From assembly GCA_028280105.1 (NCBI GenBank), contig JANQML010000087.1:1-64000 (forward strand): 64,000 nucleotides of DNA, written 5' to 3'. The stretch is from Desulfobacula sp. GTDB taxonomy: Bacteria > Desulfobacterota > Desulfobacteria > Desulfobacterales > Desulfobacteraceae. The notes beneath the pieces were generated by a model. That model was not told the DNA's origin. It searched no databases and saw only the letters and a list, made by a program, of their open reading frames with translations. A program made the translations under genes and the position numbers. Below are positions 47,569 through 55,912 of the stretch, piece by piece (position 1 is the first letter of the stretch; every line of letters begins with the position of its first letter).

Positions 47569-48651
47569 CTAGGCTTCAGTGAAATCTGCAGGCGGCTTTT
47601 TCAGATAGGGCCGGAACAGCGACTTGTTGTTGGCCTTTCCATATGCTTCATCCGGGCTGATCCAGCCCTTTTTGTACAACTGCATGATGGCATCGTCCAA
47701 GAGTTGCATGCCGTATTGCTTCCCGGTCTGAATAGAACTGGGTATCTGATGGGTTTTTGCTTCCCGGATCAGGTTTCGGACCGCAGGCGTCGCCACAAGA
47801 ATTTCAAGCGCCGCGCACCGGCCTCTTTTATCAATTCGCTTGAACAGGGTTTGGGCCACAACCGCCCGAAGACCGTCCGACAGGGTGGAACGGATCTGAG
47901 CCTGCTCTGTGGACGGAAAGACTTCGATAATCCTGTCCACGGTTTTAGCCGCACTTGAGGTATGGAGGGTGCCGAATACCAGGTGACCCGTTGAGGCGGC
48001 CTCTATGGCAAGAGAGATGGTTTCAAGATCCCTTAATTCGCCCACCAGAATAATGTCCGGGTCTTCACGCAACGCCCCCCTGAGTGCCGATGAAAAACTT
48101 TGAGTATGAAGTTCCACCTCTCTGTGATTGACAATACAGTTCTGGCTTCTGTGAACAAATTCGATGGGATCTTCAACCGTGATGATGTGATCCTTTCTTG
48201 TCCGATTCGCCTGATCGATAATCGCTGCCAGGGTGGTGGATTTACCGGAACCGGTGGGGCCGGTGACCAAAACAAGCCCCCTGGGCAAATCCGCCAGTTT
48301 GGAAATTACCGGTGGCAGCCCGAGTTGTTCAGCGGTTAATATTTCGGACGGAATCTCACGAAATACGGCGGCAATCCCGTTCTTCTGCATAAAGTAATTC
48401 GCCCTGTAACGGGCAAGCCCCGGAATTTCATACCCGAAATCCACATCACCGGTCTCTTCAAAGATCTTTATCTTTTCCTGCGAGGTGATTTCATACAAAA
48501 GGCCGCGCAATTTATCACTGGTCAGGATATCATATTTGATTCTTTCAATATCCCCGTGAAGCCGAATCGCCGGTTGCTGACCCGAGGCCAGGTGAAGGTC
48601 TGACGCCCCCTGTTCATGCATCAGCTTGAAAAACGCATCAATTTCAGCCAT
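47569..48651 (-). CDS. pilT: Type IV pilus retraction ATPase PilT
   Basis: This 360-residue hexameric ATPase depolymerises pilin fibres during twitching. It has Walker A GPTGSGKST, Asp box IITVEDPIEF, Walker B IILVGELRD, His box GTLHTSSA and the PilT signature VRNLIREAKTHQI. It heads the ATPase pair and lies 34 bp downstream of the divIVA-type gene. Confidence 0.95.
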   Translation of the reverse strand: MAEIDAFFKLMHEQGASDLHLASGQQPAIRLHGDIERIKYDILTSDKLRGLLYEITSQEKIKIFEETGDVDFGYEIPGLARYRANYFMQKNGIAAVFREIPSEILTAEQLGLPPVISKLADLPRGLVLVTGPTGSGKSTTLAAIIDQANRTRKDHIITVEDPIEFVHRSQNCIVNHREVELHTQSFSSALRGALREDPDIILVGELRDLETISLAIEAASTGHLVFGTLHTSSAAKTVDRIIEVFPSTEQAQIRSTLSDGLRAVVAQTLFKRIDKRGRCAALEILVATPAVRNLIREAKTHQIPSSIQTGKQYGMQLLDDAIMQLYKKGWISPDEAYGKANNKSLFRPYLKKPPADFTEA

Positions 48652-48685
48652 ATCTCAGCCCTTTTGAAGATGCTTGCGATTAAAG

Positions 48686-49186
48686 TTATGCCTGTTTGAT
48701 AAACTTTAACGTTGCATCGGTTTCATCTGCTGCCTTGTTTTCTTCCTTGGTCATTTCAATCAGCTTGGAGTGCGAGTCCAGCACGGCACTGATCTGCATC
48801 TCCAGTTGAATTCGCTGGCGCTTCAGCTCGATGATATCGCTATGAAGCTGGGATAACCGTTTATGGGCACGGTTCAACATTTTTTCGGCTTCCACCTCTG
48901 CATTGGCAATGACCAGCTGGGATGATTTTTTGGCATTTTCCTTCATCTGATCCAGCACTTTCTGAGATTGGATCATGGCATTCTTCATGGAATTTTCACG
49001 TTTCCGATAGCCCTGATTTTCCAAATTCAGCCGATGATTCTCTTCTTCAAGTCCCTGAATGGTATGATTCAGCGTTTCCAGTTCCCGGGCGACATCTTCA
49101 AGAAAATAGTCAACCTCCTGAACATCAAATCCCCGAAACCGGGTGGTAAACTCTTTTTGTTTAACAACCAGTGGTGTTACTCCCAT
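48686..49186 (-). CDS. DivIVA-domain coiled-coil protein
   Basis: This 166-residue protein begins with a DivIVA lipid-binding domain (TPLVVKQKEFTTRFRGFDVQEVDYFLEDV) followed by a long coiled coil (about residues 35-150). DivIVA-type proteins mark curved membrane at poles and division sites. A ribosome site GGGAG lies 6 bp upstream. Its position between yggT and pilT suggests it may position pilus motors or wall enzymes, but that is inference. Confidence 0.85.
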   Translation of the reverse strand: MGVTPLVVKQKEFTTRFRGFDVQEVDYFLEDVARELETLNHTIQGLEEENHRLNLENQGYRKRENSMKNAMIQSQKVLDQMKENAKKSSQLVIANAEVEAEKMLNRAHKRLSQLHSDIIELKRQRIQLEMQISAVLDSHSKLIEMTKEENKAADETDATLKFIKQA

Positions 49187-49203
49187 AATATCACTCCCTT
49201 TTG

Positions 49204-49503
49204 TTATCCAACGGATTGTGCCAGTCCGCGGAGGCTGTTTACAAGAAAAGCCTGCAGAAAATAAATAGACAATAGAACAACAATCGGTGATAAATCAAGG
49301 CCGCCGAAAATAACCGGCAACCGTTTTCTGATTTGATAAAAAACCGGTTCGGTTACGTTGTTAATAAACCGAACGATGGGGTTATACGGATCAGGGCTGA
49401 CCCAGGAAAGGACGGCTCCTGCAATGACAATCCACAGATATATGGTGAGTGCCATATCCAAAACAATGGCCACCGCATCAAAGAAGTTGGCAAGTATGAA
49501 CAT
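49204..49503 (-). CDS. YggT family membrane protein
   Basis: This 99-residue protein has two hydrophobic helices (about residues 3-32 and 65-92) around the conserved loop WVSPDPYNPIVRFINNVTEP, typical of YggT. The function is poorly known; members affect ion tolerance and often sit beside divIVA/sepF-type division genes. It is first in the nine-gene minus-strand cluster, and the divIVA-type gene starts 18 bp later. Confidence 0.87.
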   Translation of the reverse strand: MFILANFFDAVAIVLDMALTIYLWIVIAGAVLSWVSPDPYNPIVRFINNVTEPVFYQIRKRLPVIFGGLDLSPIVVLLSIYFLQAFLVNSLRGLAQSVG

Positions 49504-49549
49504 TTATATTACCTTGTTTTAAATAAATTCTTTTACTTTCATTGTTCTG

Positions 49550-49577
49550 ATTACCAATGAACATGGAAAAAAGTCAA
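49550..49577 (-). promoter_or_regulatory. Promoter of the yggT-to-SPOR cluster
   Basis: On the minus strand TTGACT (49577-49572), 16 bp, GGTAAT (49555-49550). The start would be near 49543, about 40 nt before yggT. Confidence 0.45.
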
Positions 49578-49762
49578 TATTTTTTAAACATTTAGCTGTT
49601 TTCCACCGATATATCAACCTGAAATCACTGTGAGATCTGGATAGATCCGGCTTATTTTCACGCATATCCGAATTAGATTTTATTATCAAAGAATAAAATA
49701 ATAGAGGGTTGTTTCATTTCACCTTTTGGCCTTTGCGGCTCACCTTTCTTCGTTGCCTATAC

Positions 49763-49791
49763 TTGAAGGATTGGATTGGATATACTATATT
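49763..49791 (+). promoter_or_regulatory. Promoter of the DEAD-box helicase gene
   Basis: TTGAAG (49763-49768), 17 bp, TATATT (49786-49791). It implies an untranslated leader of about 237 nt before the helicase gene. The rest of the gap 49578-50034 holds only a weak short reading frame (49940-50038). Confidence 0.5.
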
Positions 49792-50034
49792 CCAAATAAA
49801 TAATTGTTTTTGGTCCGCACCCCTCTATATTATATTGCATCCAAATTTTAAAGGGATCTGCGGACAGGCGCGGCTCAATATAAAAAAGATTTTTCCCCAA
49901 TACCGTCCGTCCCAAACGGATCTTGGAGAAAATGAGTTTATGATTTTAATGAATAACAATACTCAATCATATGGCAAAACGATGCAGGCCGGATCAAACG
50001 CTCATATGGCAAACCAGAAAGAAGAAAATAACGA

Positions 50035-51594
50035 TTGAAAAAATTTTTCCAGTTCCTAAAAAATAAATTCTCCCCAAAAAATAAGTCCCGTGTTTCTTTT
50101 GTACCCGAGGCATTGCAACCCGGATCACAACAGGACCTTTTAAAACAAAGACCTTCTGACGACGCCGGTTCGCAGAGCCCCCAACGCAACCGGAAGCAAA
50201 AAGAACCTTCCCGCGCACACCGCCCATCTAAGAAAGCACGGCCAAGACCCCGGAAAAAAAGATGGGACATCAATGAATTTAAGGTCGAGCCAATGGAAGG
50301 AAAAACCCGTTTCCATGACCTGGACCTGCCCTGGAGTGTCATGCATGCCATTGCGGATCTCAAATTCCAATATTGCACGCCTATTCAGGCTCAGCTTTTA
50401 AAACACACCTTACAGGGCAAGGACGCCACTGCAAAAGCCCAGACCGGCACCGGTAAAAGCGCCAGTTTTATCATTACGCTTTTATCTGCATTCCTTAAAA
50501 AAGAAGTTAAGAATAAAAAAGGGTGCCCCCGCGCATTGATCCTGGCCCCTACCCGTGAACTCGTTTACCAGATCGAAAAAGATTTTAGAGACCTTGCACG
50601 GTATACGCCTTTAAGAATTGTTTCCATCTTCGGCGGCACCGGATATCATAAACAGCAGCAGCAATTGACACAGAAAAGAGTAGACGTGATTGTCGCCACC
50701 CCGGGGCGGCTCATCGATTTTATGAACAAGCGCCTGATTGATCCGTCCAGCGTTGAAATAATGGTCATTGACGAGGCGGATCGCATGCTGGATATGGGTT
50801 TTATTCCGGATGTCAGAAGGATCGTATTAAAAACACCGCACAAAAACAAACGGCAAACCCTCTTCTTCTCAGCGACTTTAACCGATGACGTTCTAAGGCT
50901 TGCAGACAGCTGGACGACTAAGAACAGGGTTCAAATAGAAATTGATCCGGAACAGACCGCTGCTGATTCCATTGACCAAATCGTCTATATTTCGACTGAA
51001 TCGGATAAATTCAAACATGTGTTTAACCTGATCAATAACGACCGGCTTAAACGGGTCATCCTTTTTGTCAACCGGAAAGATACGGCAAGAAGGCTGTCTG
51101 AAAAACTGGACCGGTACGGCCAGCAATGCGATGTTCTGTCCGGGGATATCTCCCAGAATAGACGGTTCAAAGTGCTGGAGGATTTTAAAAACGGCCGGAT
51201 CAATATTCTGGTTGCAACGGATGTGGCTGCCCGGGGACTGCATATTGAAAATATCAGTCATGTCATTAATTACGACCTGCCTTATGAGCCCGAACATTAT
51301 ATCCATCGTATCGGCAGGACCGGACGGGCCGGATCCACCGGAACCTCCATCAGCTTTGCCGATGAGATGAGTTCTTTTTTTATCCCGGATATTGAAGAAA
51401 CATTGGGCTATAAAGTAACCTGTGAATATCCCTCGGAAGCATTGGAAAAAGATCTGCCCAAACCCAGACCCGGAACCAGGAAAAAATACCCGCCGAAAAA
51501 ACAATTCCGTAAAAAAAGAACCTTCCGTGGAAAACACCGTCGTCCTTACAAGGGCGGAAAAAACAAGGATACGGTCGTAAAACCGGAGAACTGA
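50035..51594 (+). CDS. DEAD-box ATP-dependent RNA helicase (RhlE-like)
   Basis: This 519-residue helicase unwinds short RNA duplexes in ribosome assembly or decay. After a basic, disordered N-terminus (residues 1-80) come the Q motif (CTPIQAQ), AQTGTGKS, PTRELVYQI, VIDEADRMLD, FFSATL and HRIGRTGRAG. The C-terminus is a lysine/arginine-rich RNA-binding tail. The best start is TTG at 50035, with only a weak purine-rich site. The start could lie at an internal codon because the N-terminal extension is not conserved. Confidence 0.88.
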   Translation: MKKFFQFLKNKFSPKNKSRVSFVPEALQPGSQQDLLKQRPSDDAGSQSPQRNRKQKEPSRAHRPSKKARPRPRKKRWDINEFKVEPMEGKTRFHDLDLPWSVMHAIADLKFQYCTPIQAQLLKHTLQGKDATAKAQTGTGKSASFIITLLSAFLKKEVKNKKGCPRALILAPTRELVYQIEKDFRDLARYTPLRIVSIFGGTGYHKQQQQLTQKRVDVIVATPGRLIDFMNKRLIDPSSVEIMVIDEADRMLDMGFIPDVRRIVLKTPHKNKRQTLFFSATLTDDVLRLADSWTTKNRVQIEIDPEQTAADSIDQIVYISTESDKFKHVFNLINNDRLKRVILFVNRKDTARRLSEKLDRYGQQCDVLSGDISQNRRFKVLEDFKNGRINILVATDVAARGLHIENISHVINYDLPYEPEHYIHRIGRTGRAGSTGTSISFADEMSSFFIPDIEETLGYKVTCEYPSEALEKDLPKPRPGTRKKYPPKKQFRKKRTFRGKHRRPYKGGKNKDTVVKPEN

Positions 51595-51730
51595 CACCCG
51601 GTTTCCGACCACCTTATTCGGAAAAAAAATCAAAAACCGTTTCAGTATCAATATGTTATAAAAAAGTCATGCTTCTCATACGGACAGCCATGACCCAAAT
51701 TCATCTTCCAATTTTTGTTTTTCATGTGGG

Positions 51731-51876
51731 CCATGGGTTGCACCCCTTCCCTGCCCACCCGGCAAGGTGCCGGACGCAAGGCGGCAAGAAGTGACGACTG
51801 AGGGCGTATCAGCCATACGCCGCAGGGAGGAACCATCGCAGGCAACGCGGCAGGCGGCACCGTATGGTGGATCAGG
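51731..51876 (+). repeat. Dispersed intergenic repeat, copy 2
   Basis: This copy is 146 bp, in the same orientation as copies 1 and 3. It has a perfect ggcgtat/atacgcc stem and, on the left, a CCGGCA/TGCCGG hairpin absent from copy 1. A GCAGGC-type segment is partly duplicated near the right end, making it the longest copy. It fills most of the gap between the helicase gene and tatB. A minus-strand reading frame across it is an artefact of the repeat. Confidence 0.85.
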
Positions 51877-51965
51877 TCATGAGATCCTTTCTTGACACCT
51901 GTCAATTATTCAGTGTAAAACTACAGCCTCAACAATAGGTCATATTCACAAAGGAGTTATCTATA

Positions 51966-52454
51966 ATGTTTGGTCTTGGAATGATGGAAATTTTAATGAT
52001 TCTGGCCATTGCTCTGATTATTGTCGGACCTCAAAAGCTGCCGGAACTTGCCAAAACACTGGGCCGCGCCATGGGAGAATTCAAACGCTCGGCCCAGGAT
52101 CTTAAACGCAGCATGGATGTGGAAACAACCATCACAGATATCGACGTTGCCAAGCCCGACATTAAATCGATTCCGGATCAAAAGACGAAAACCGAATCAA
52201 AATCTTCTCAAAAGAGAGTGACCTCAGACGAATCCGACCCCTATTATGGTATCGGAGAAGAGGAAGCCGATGCGGATCCGCCTGGTATGGCATCCCCGCC
52301 GCCTGAACCGTCCGGCAAAACCGATACCCGACCAGCCATTGAGGACAGCACGGGTAAGGTTGAACAAAAAGACCCGGAGCAGGATACCACCCGTCTTGCG
52401 GACAAAGGCAAACCCGGTGATCATCTATCCGGCACTTCAGATTCCGTAAAATAG
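51966..52454 (+). CDS. tatB: Sec-independent translocase TatB (TatA/B family)
   Basis: This 162-residue protein begins with the TatA/B helix: FGLGMMEILMILAIALIIVGP, then KLPELAKTLG and an amphipathic helix GRAMGEFKRSAQDLKRS. The long acidic, proline-rich tail and the position directly before tatC favour TatB over TatA. It receives folded substrates with twin-arginine signals at the TatBC complex. aaaggag precedes the start. tatC begins 8 bp after its stop. Confidence 0.88.
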   Translation: MFGLGMMEILMILAIALIIVGPQKLPELAKTLGRAMGEFKRSAQDLKRSMDVETTITDIDVAKPDIKSIPDQKTKTESKSSQKRVTSDESDPYYGIGEEEADADPPGMASPPPEPSGKTDTRPAIEDSTGKVEQKDPEQDTTRLADKGKPGDHLSGTSDSVK

Positions 52455-52462
52455 GGCACACT

Positions 52463-53263
52463 ATGAATGAGAATCTTAAAAGTCCGTTCACGGAACATTT
52501 GAGCGAACTCAGAAGCCGGCTTATTCACTCGTTTATTGCCGTGGGTATCGGGTTTGCTGTCGCCTATGCATTTAAAGAAAGGTTGTTTGAGGTTTTAACG
52601 GCTCCGTTAATGGTGGCCATGGAAGGCAATGAAAATGCCAGAATGATATTTACCGGGCTGCCTGAGGCATTCTTTACCTATTTAAAGGTCTCTTTGCTCG
52701 CCGGTATTGTTGTGGCCACCCCGGCCCTTTTCTACCAGTTCTGGATGTTTGTCTCACCCGGACTCTATAGAAATGAAAAAAAATACCTGATTCCCATTGT
52801 TATTCTTTCCGTGATCTTTTTTGCCATGGGAACCGCTTTTGGATACTTTATCGTCTTTCCCTACGGGTTTAAATTTTTTCTTGGTTTTTCCAATGAGACC
52901 ATTCATGCCCTGCCGTCAATGAAAGAGTATCTCTCCTTTGCAGCAAAAATGCTGCTGGCCTTCGGGTTTGTTTTTGAGCTTCCCCTGGTACTGACCTTCA
53001 TGGCCCGCATGGGAATTGTCACGGTTCCTTTTTTAAAAAAGAACCGGAAATATGCGCTTTTAGTCTTTTTTGTCGGGGCTGCCATCATTACACCACCGGA
53101 TGTGGTAACACAGGTGATGATGGCCTTTCCGTTAATGGTGCTCTACGAAATCAGCATTATCGGGGCCATGATTTTCGGCAAGAAAAAGCAGGAAAAATCC
53201 GATGAAGAGTCCGGCGCCAAACAAGAGGACTCATCCCATGAAACCGGTGAAGACCCGTCATGA
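52463..53263 (+). CDS. tatC: Sec-independent translocase TatC
   Basis: This 266-residue protein has six membrane helices. It has the N-terminal motif FTEHLSELRSRLI, a conserved glutamate after the third helix region (FVFELPLVLTFMARMGIV) and the segment FVSPGLYRNEKKY. TatC recognises the twin-arginine signal. It is co-transcribed with tatB. The tail is charged and disordered. Confidence 0.95.
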   Translation: MNENLKSPFTEHLSELRSRLIHSFIAVGIGFAVAYAFKERLFEVLTAPLMVAMEGNENARMIFTGLPEAFFTYLKVSLLAGIVVATPALFYQFWMFVSPGLYRNEKKYLIPIVILSVIFFAMGTAFGYFIVFPYGFKFFLGFSNETIHALPSMKEYLSFAAKMLLAFGFVFELPLVLTFMARMGIVTVPFLKKNRKYALLVFFVGAAIITPPDVVTQVMMAFPLMVLYEISIIGAMIFGKKKQEKSDEESGAKQEDSSHETGEDPS

Positions 53264-53277
53264 TTTTTATGGAAAGA

Positions 53278-53301
53278 ACCAATACGAAATCCGTATTTGG
53301 T
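53278..53301. promoter_or_regulatory. Palindrome between tatC and the cytochrome gene
   Basis: ACCAATACG, five bases, CGTATTTGGT: an inverted repeat with one bulged base, ending 2 bp before the cytochrome -35 box. It could be a regulator site for the cytochrome gene. Because a T-rich run follows, it could instead be a weak terminator of tatBC. Confidence 0.45.
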
Positions 53302-53302
53302 A

Positions 53303-53330
53303 TTGACTTTTTTGCCGCCATCAGTATAAA
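53303..53330 (+). promoter_or_regulatory. Promoter of the cytochrome c gene
   Basis: TTGACT (53303-53308), 16 bp, TATAAA (53325-53330). The start would be near 53337, about 89 nt before the gene. Confidence 0.55.
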
Positions 53331-53425
53331 AATTATAAATTTTTTTAAAAACCGATACGTATGATGATGCTGTCGGAAATGGGACAAAACAAATCGTAAA
53401 TCATATAAAAGGAGTCAAATCAATC

Positions 53426-53932
53426 ATGAATAAAAAGCTGCTGACCCTATTGATCATTGTGGGTATTGCTTTTATCTTCGTTGCAACCGGAATTCAGGCA
53501 GGCACGGAAGTGAGTGATGTCATCACCATGGAATCCAAGGTCTATAAAAAACGGGTCAAAAGCCCTGATCACGCCAAAAAACCGACCGAACTTGTCCAAT
53601 TTAACCATAAAAAACATATGAAAGATTATAATATCGACTGCGGCACCTGCCATCATGACGACAAAGGCCAGCCTCTCACTTTAAAAATAGGTGACTATGT
53701 CCAACGATGCGATGAATGCCATAATCGGGATAAGCCCGTTAAAAAAGATGCCAAATTTCAGGGGATCGCCGTTGGAAAGAAGAAACCGGTTGATATCATG
53801 ACCCATAAGAATGCCCTGCATGAAAGCTGTATCGGCTGCCATATTACGAGCAACAAGAAAGGGGGCGATGCAACCGGCAAAAAGGGTCCGTCTCCGACCT
53901 CCTGCCGAGCCTGCCATATTCCCATAAAATAA
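53426..53932 (+). CDS. Periplasmic tetrahaem cytochrome c3 family protein
   Basis: This 168-residue exported electron carrier has a signal peptide (residues 1-25, cleavage after IQA) and four CxxCH haem sites at residues 72-76, 95-99, 135-139 and 160-164. Further histidines (60-64, 77) can serve as the second axial ligands. All four sites are CxxCH with no CxxxxCH spacing. Such cytochromes carry electrons from periplasmic hydrogenases or formate dehydrogenases to membrane complexes in sulfate reducers. A ribosome site aaaggag precedes it. Confidence 0.92.
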   Translation: MNKKLLTLLIIVGIAFIFVATGIQAGTEVSDVITMESKVYKKRVKSPDHAKKPTELVQFNHKKHMKDYNIDCGTCHHDDKGQPLTLKIGDYVQRCDECHNRDKPVKKDAKFQGIAVGKKKPVDIMTHKNALHESCIGCHITSNKKGGDATGKKGPSPTSCRACHIPIK

Positions 53933-53961
53933 ACTCACTACTGTTTTTTATACAACGCATT

Positions 53962-53994
53962 AAAAGGTGCTTTCCAAATGAAAGCACCTTTTTT
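53962..53994. terminator. Bidirectional terminator between cytochrome and dsrN
   Basis: AAAAGGTGCTTTC (53962-53974) pairs with GAAAGCACCTTTT (53980-53992) around a 5-nt loop. T-runs follow on both strands, so it suits the convergent cytochrome and dsr transcripts. Confidence 0.85.
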
Positions 53995-54111
53995 ATTGAT
54001 ATCACTTTTCGAAAAGCCAATCTCTCTTTTTTTACTCCGCCCGGATTCAGGCCGATAAAAGCTGCAATTGACCAGTTCACCCTTTTCAAAACCGGCCCGA
54101 ACATATAGAGT

Positions 54112-55536
54112 TCACCCACCCCGTTTAAACGCCAGGGCCTTATTCACCATTGATACGGCCCAGGAAACGGTTCCCAATGCGTGGATGTGGGTATAGGTGC
54201 CGAATGTATTGCGTTTAAAGAAGCCATCCTTTTTTTTGAGAATCCCCTTGCCCCTTGCCATTCGAAATGCCATCCGTGAATCATCATATGAAATATCCAG
54301 GACACTTGAATACCGGAATTCATGTCCGCGAAGGATCTGGCCCTTTTCGTAAAAAGGATTCTCATTCACCACCTCAACCTCTGTATAACCGTGGCCCTGA
54401 GGTCGATCTGAAAGTCCGAATTTAATCGGCAGTATTCCGGACATAGGATAGTCGGTTTCTTTCAACCGGATACTCTGGCCTAGAAAAATCAATCCGCCAC
54501 ACTCCGCATATATGGGGAGTCCCTGCCGGGACAATCTTTTCAGAGAGGTTTTAAATATTCGGCTCTCTGCCAGCTGGGGAGCATGGGTTTCCGGGAATCC
54601 CCCGCCCATATAAATCGCATCCACCAGGGGAATATCTTCATGATTCAGGGGACTGATATAGACGATGGATGCCCCCCTCTTTTTTAAGGCCTCAATATTA
54701 TCCGGATAATAGAACTGGAAGGCGGAATCTTTTACAACACCAATGGTGACCGGCTCCGGCACCACCGGAAGAACCGGCCTTTTTTTCGATAGTGAGCCCG
54801 GCACCGGATGCAAAGGGTCTGAGTCCCCATTCCCACTGTCCAGGATATCAAAAAGCCGGTCCAATTCGATATGGTTGGCAGCCACTTGGGCTGCGGCATC
54901 AATTGCTTTTTCGGAAAAATCGTGCTCCTGTGACGTCACCAACCCCATATGTCTTTCCGGAAAGTCACTCTTTTTTAACTTTGGGATGGCCCCTATAACG
55001 GGGATCTGACAGTATGTTTCAATACTGTCCCGCACCTTGCCCTCGTGACGTTTTCCAGCGACCCGATTGAGCACAACACCGCAGATATTGACCCGGGGAT
55101 CGAACTTCATGCATCCCAAAAGAAGGGCTGCCATGGTCCGTGTGCTTTTGGTGCAGTCCAGAACCAGCAAAACCGGCAGATTTAAAAGCTTTGCCAGCTC
55201 AGCAGTGCTGGTGGTTCCATCGATGTCAATACCGTCGTACAGACCCCGGTTGCCTTCAACCACACAGACATCACTGTTTATTGAATTTTCAAGATAGGAA
55301 TTTTGAACGATTGACGGGTCGCACAGAAAGGTATCCAGATTATAACAGGGACGACCGGCTGCCTGTGACAGCCAGCCGGCGTCAATATAGTCGGGTCCCT
55401 TTTTGAATGGAGACACCCGATACCCCTTCTGCTTCCATGCTGCAGTGATTCCAAGGGAGACAATTGTTTTACCTGATCCGCCCCTGAGGCCGGCGATCAC
55501 AATTCCTGGATTTTTTTTACCGGCCGTCTTTTGCAT
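54112..55536 (-). CDS. dsrN: Sirohaem amidase DsrN (CbiA/CobB family amidotransferase)
   Basis: This 474-residue ATP-dependent amidotransferase resembles cobyrinate a,c-diamide synthase. It has a P-loop in GLRGGSGKT near residue 17, a dethiobiotin-synthetase-like N-terminal domain and a C-terminal glutaminase domain with the catalytic cysteine in YAECGG. It directly follows dsrABD. In sulfur-metabolising bacteria the homologue DsrN amidates sirohaem to sirohaem amide, the prosthetic group of DsrAB, so I prefer that role to cobalamin synthesis. No cob/cbi gene is nearby. Confidence 0.85.
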   Translation of the reverse strand: MQKTAGKKNPGIVIAGLRGGSGKTIVSLGITAAWKQKGYRVSPFKKGPDYIDAGWLSQAAGRPCYNLDTFLCDPSIVQNSYLENSINSDVCVVEGNRGLYDGIDIDGTTSTAELAKLLNLPVLLVLDCTKSTRTMAALLLGCMKFDPRVNICGVVLNRVAGKRHEGKVRDSIETYCQIPVIGAIPKLKKSDFPERHMGLVTSQEHDFSEKAIDAAAQVAANHIELDRLFDILDSGNGDSDPLHPVPGSLSKKRPVLPVVPEPVTIGVVKDSAFQFYYPDNIEALKKRGASIVYISPLNHEDIPLVDAIYMGGGFPETHAPQLAESRIFKTSLKRLSRQGLPIYAECGGLIFLGQSIRLKETDYPMSGILPIKFGLSDRPQGHGYTEVEVVNENPFYEKGQILRGHEFRYSSVLDISYDDSRMAFRMARGKGILKKKDGFFKRNTFGTYTHIHALGTVSWAVSMVNKALAFKRGG

Positions 55537-55562
55537 ACACGTTAAAAATACAGCTTATATGT

Positions 55563-55820
55563 CTATTCTTCACCCTCTGCAGAATGCTGAATACCAACAC
55601 CCTTAAGGCCATACATGGTTGTACTTCCAGAAGACCAGAATTCAAGAATTTCCCTTTCCACCATTTTGTTGATGACTTTTTTAATCATTCGGGGTTTGTC
55701 ATCAGGGAACAATTTATAAAAATCTTTAATATAAAATTTGGTTTTACTTTTTGATTTCTTTTTAAGGAAATTTACAACGACTTTGGTTGCTTCCTCTTGA
55801 TTATCAAGAAGTTCACTCAT
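55563..55820 (-). CDS. dsrD: Dissimilatory sulfite reductase-associated protein DsrD
   Basis: This small protein of about 85 residues has a winged-helix fold and conserved C-terminal SSGSTTMYGLKG. DsrD is found in reductive-type dsr operons and has been reported to stimulate sulfite reduction by DsrAB. The open frame starts at 55862, but GGAG is 7 bp before the ATG at 55820 (MSELLDNQ), so I choose that start. It lies between dsrB and dsrN, and its presence marks the reductive rather than the oxidative pathway. Confidence 0.93.
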   Translation of the reverse strand: MSELLDNQEEATKVVVNFLKKKSKSKTKFYIKDFYKLFPDDKPRMIKKVINKMVEREILEFWSSGSTTMYGLKGVGIQHSAEGEE

Positions 55821-55912
55821 TGCCATACTCCTTTCAGTTAAAATGGATGAGCCGGAGCACACATTTGCACTCCGGCTTATCGACTCAAGTTATTGATCAA
55901 TGCAAATTCGAA

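Noticed and set aside
49709-50038. 109-codon plus-strand frame before the helicase gene
   Set aside because: It spans the predicted promoter and has no recognisable domain. Only its last 32 codons lie in the probable leader.
51648-51905. 85-codon minus-strand frame over repeat copy 2, with a similar 62-codon frame at 61717-61905 over copy 3
   Set aside because: The shared peptide comes entirely from the repeated non-coding DNA. There is no ribosome site and the ends do not match between copies.
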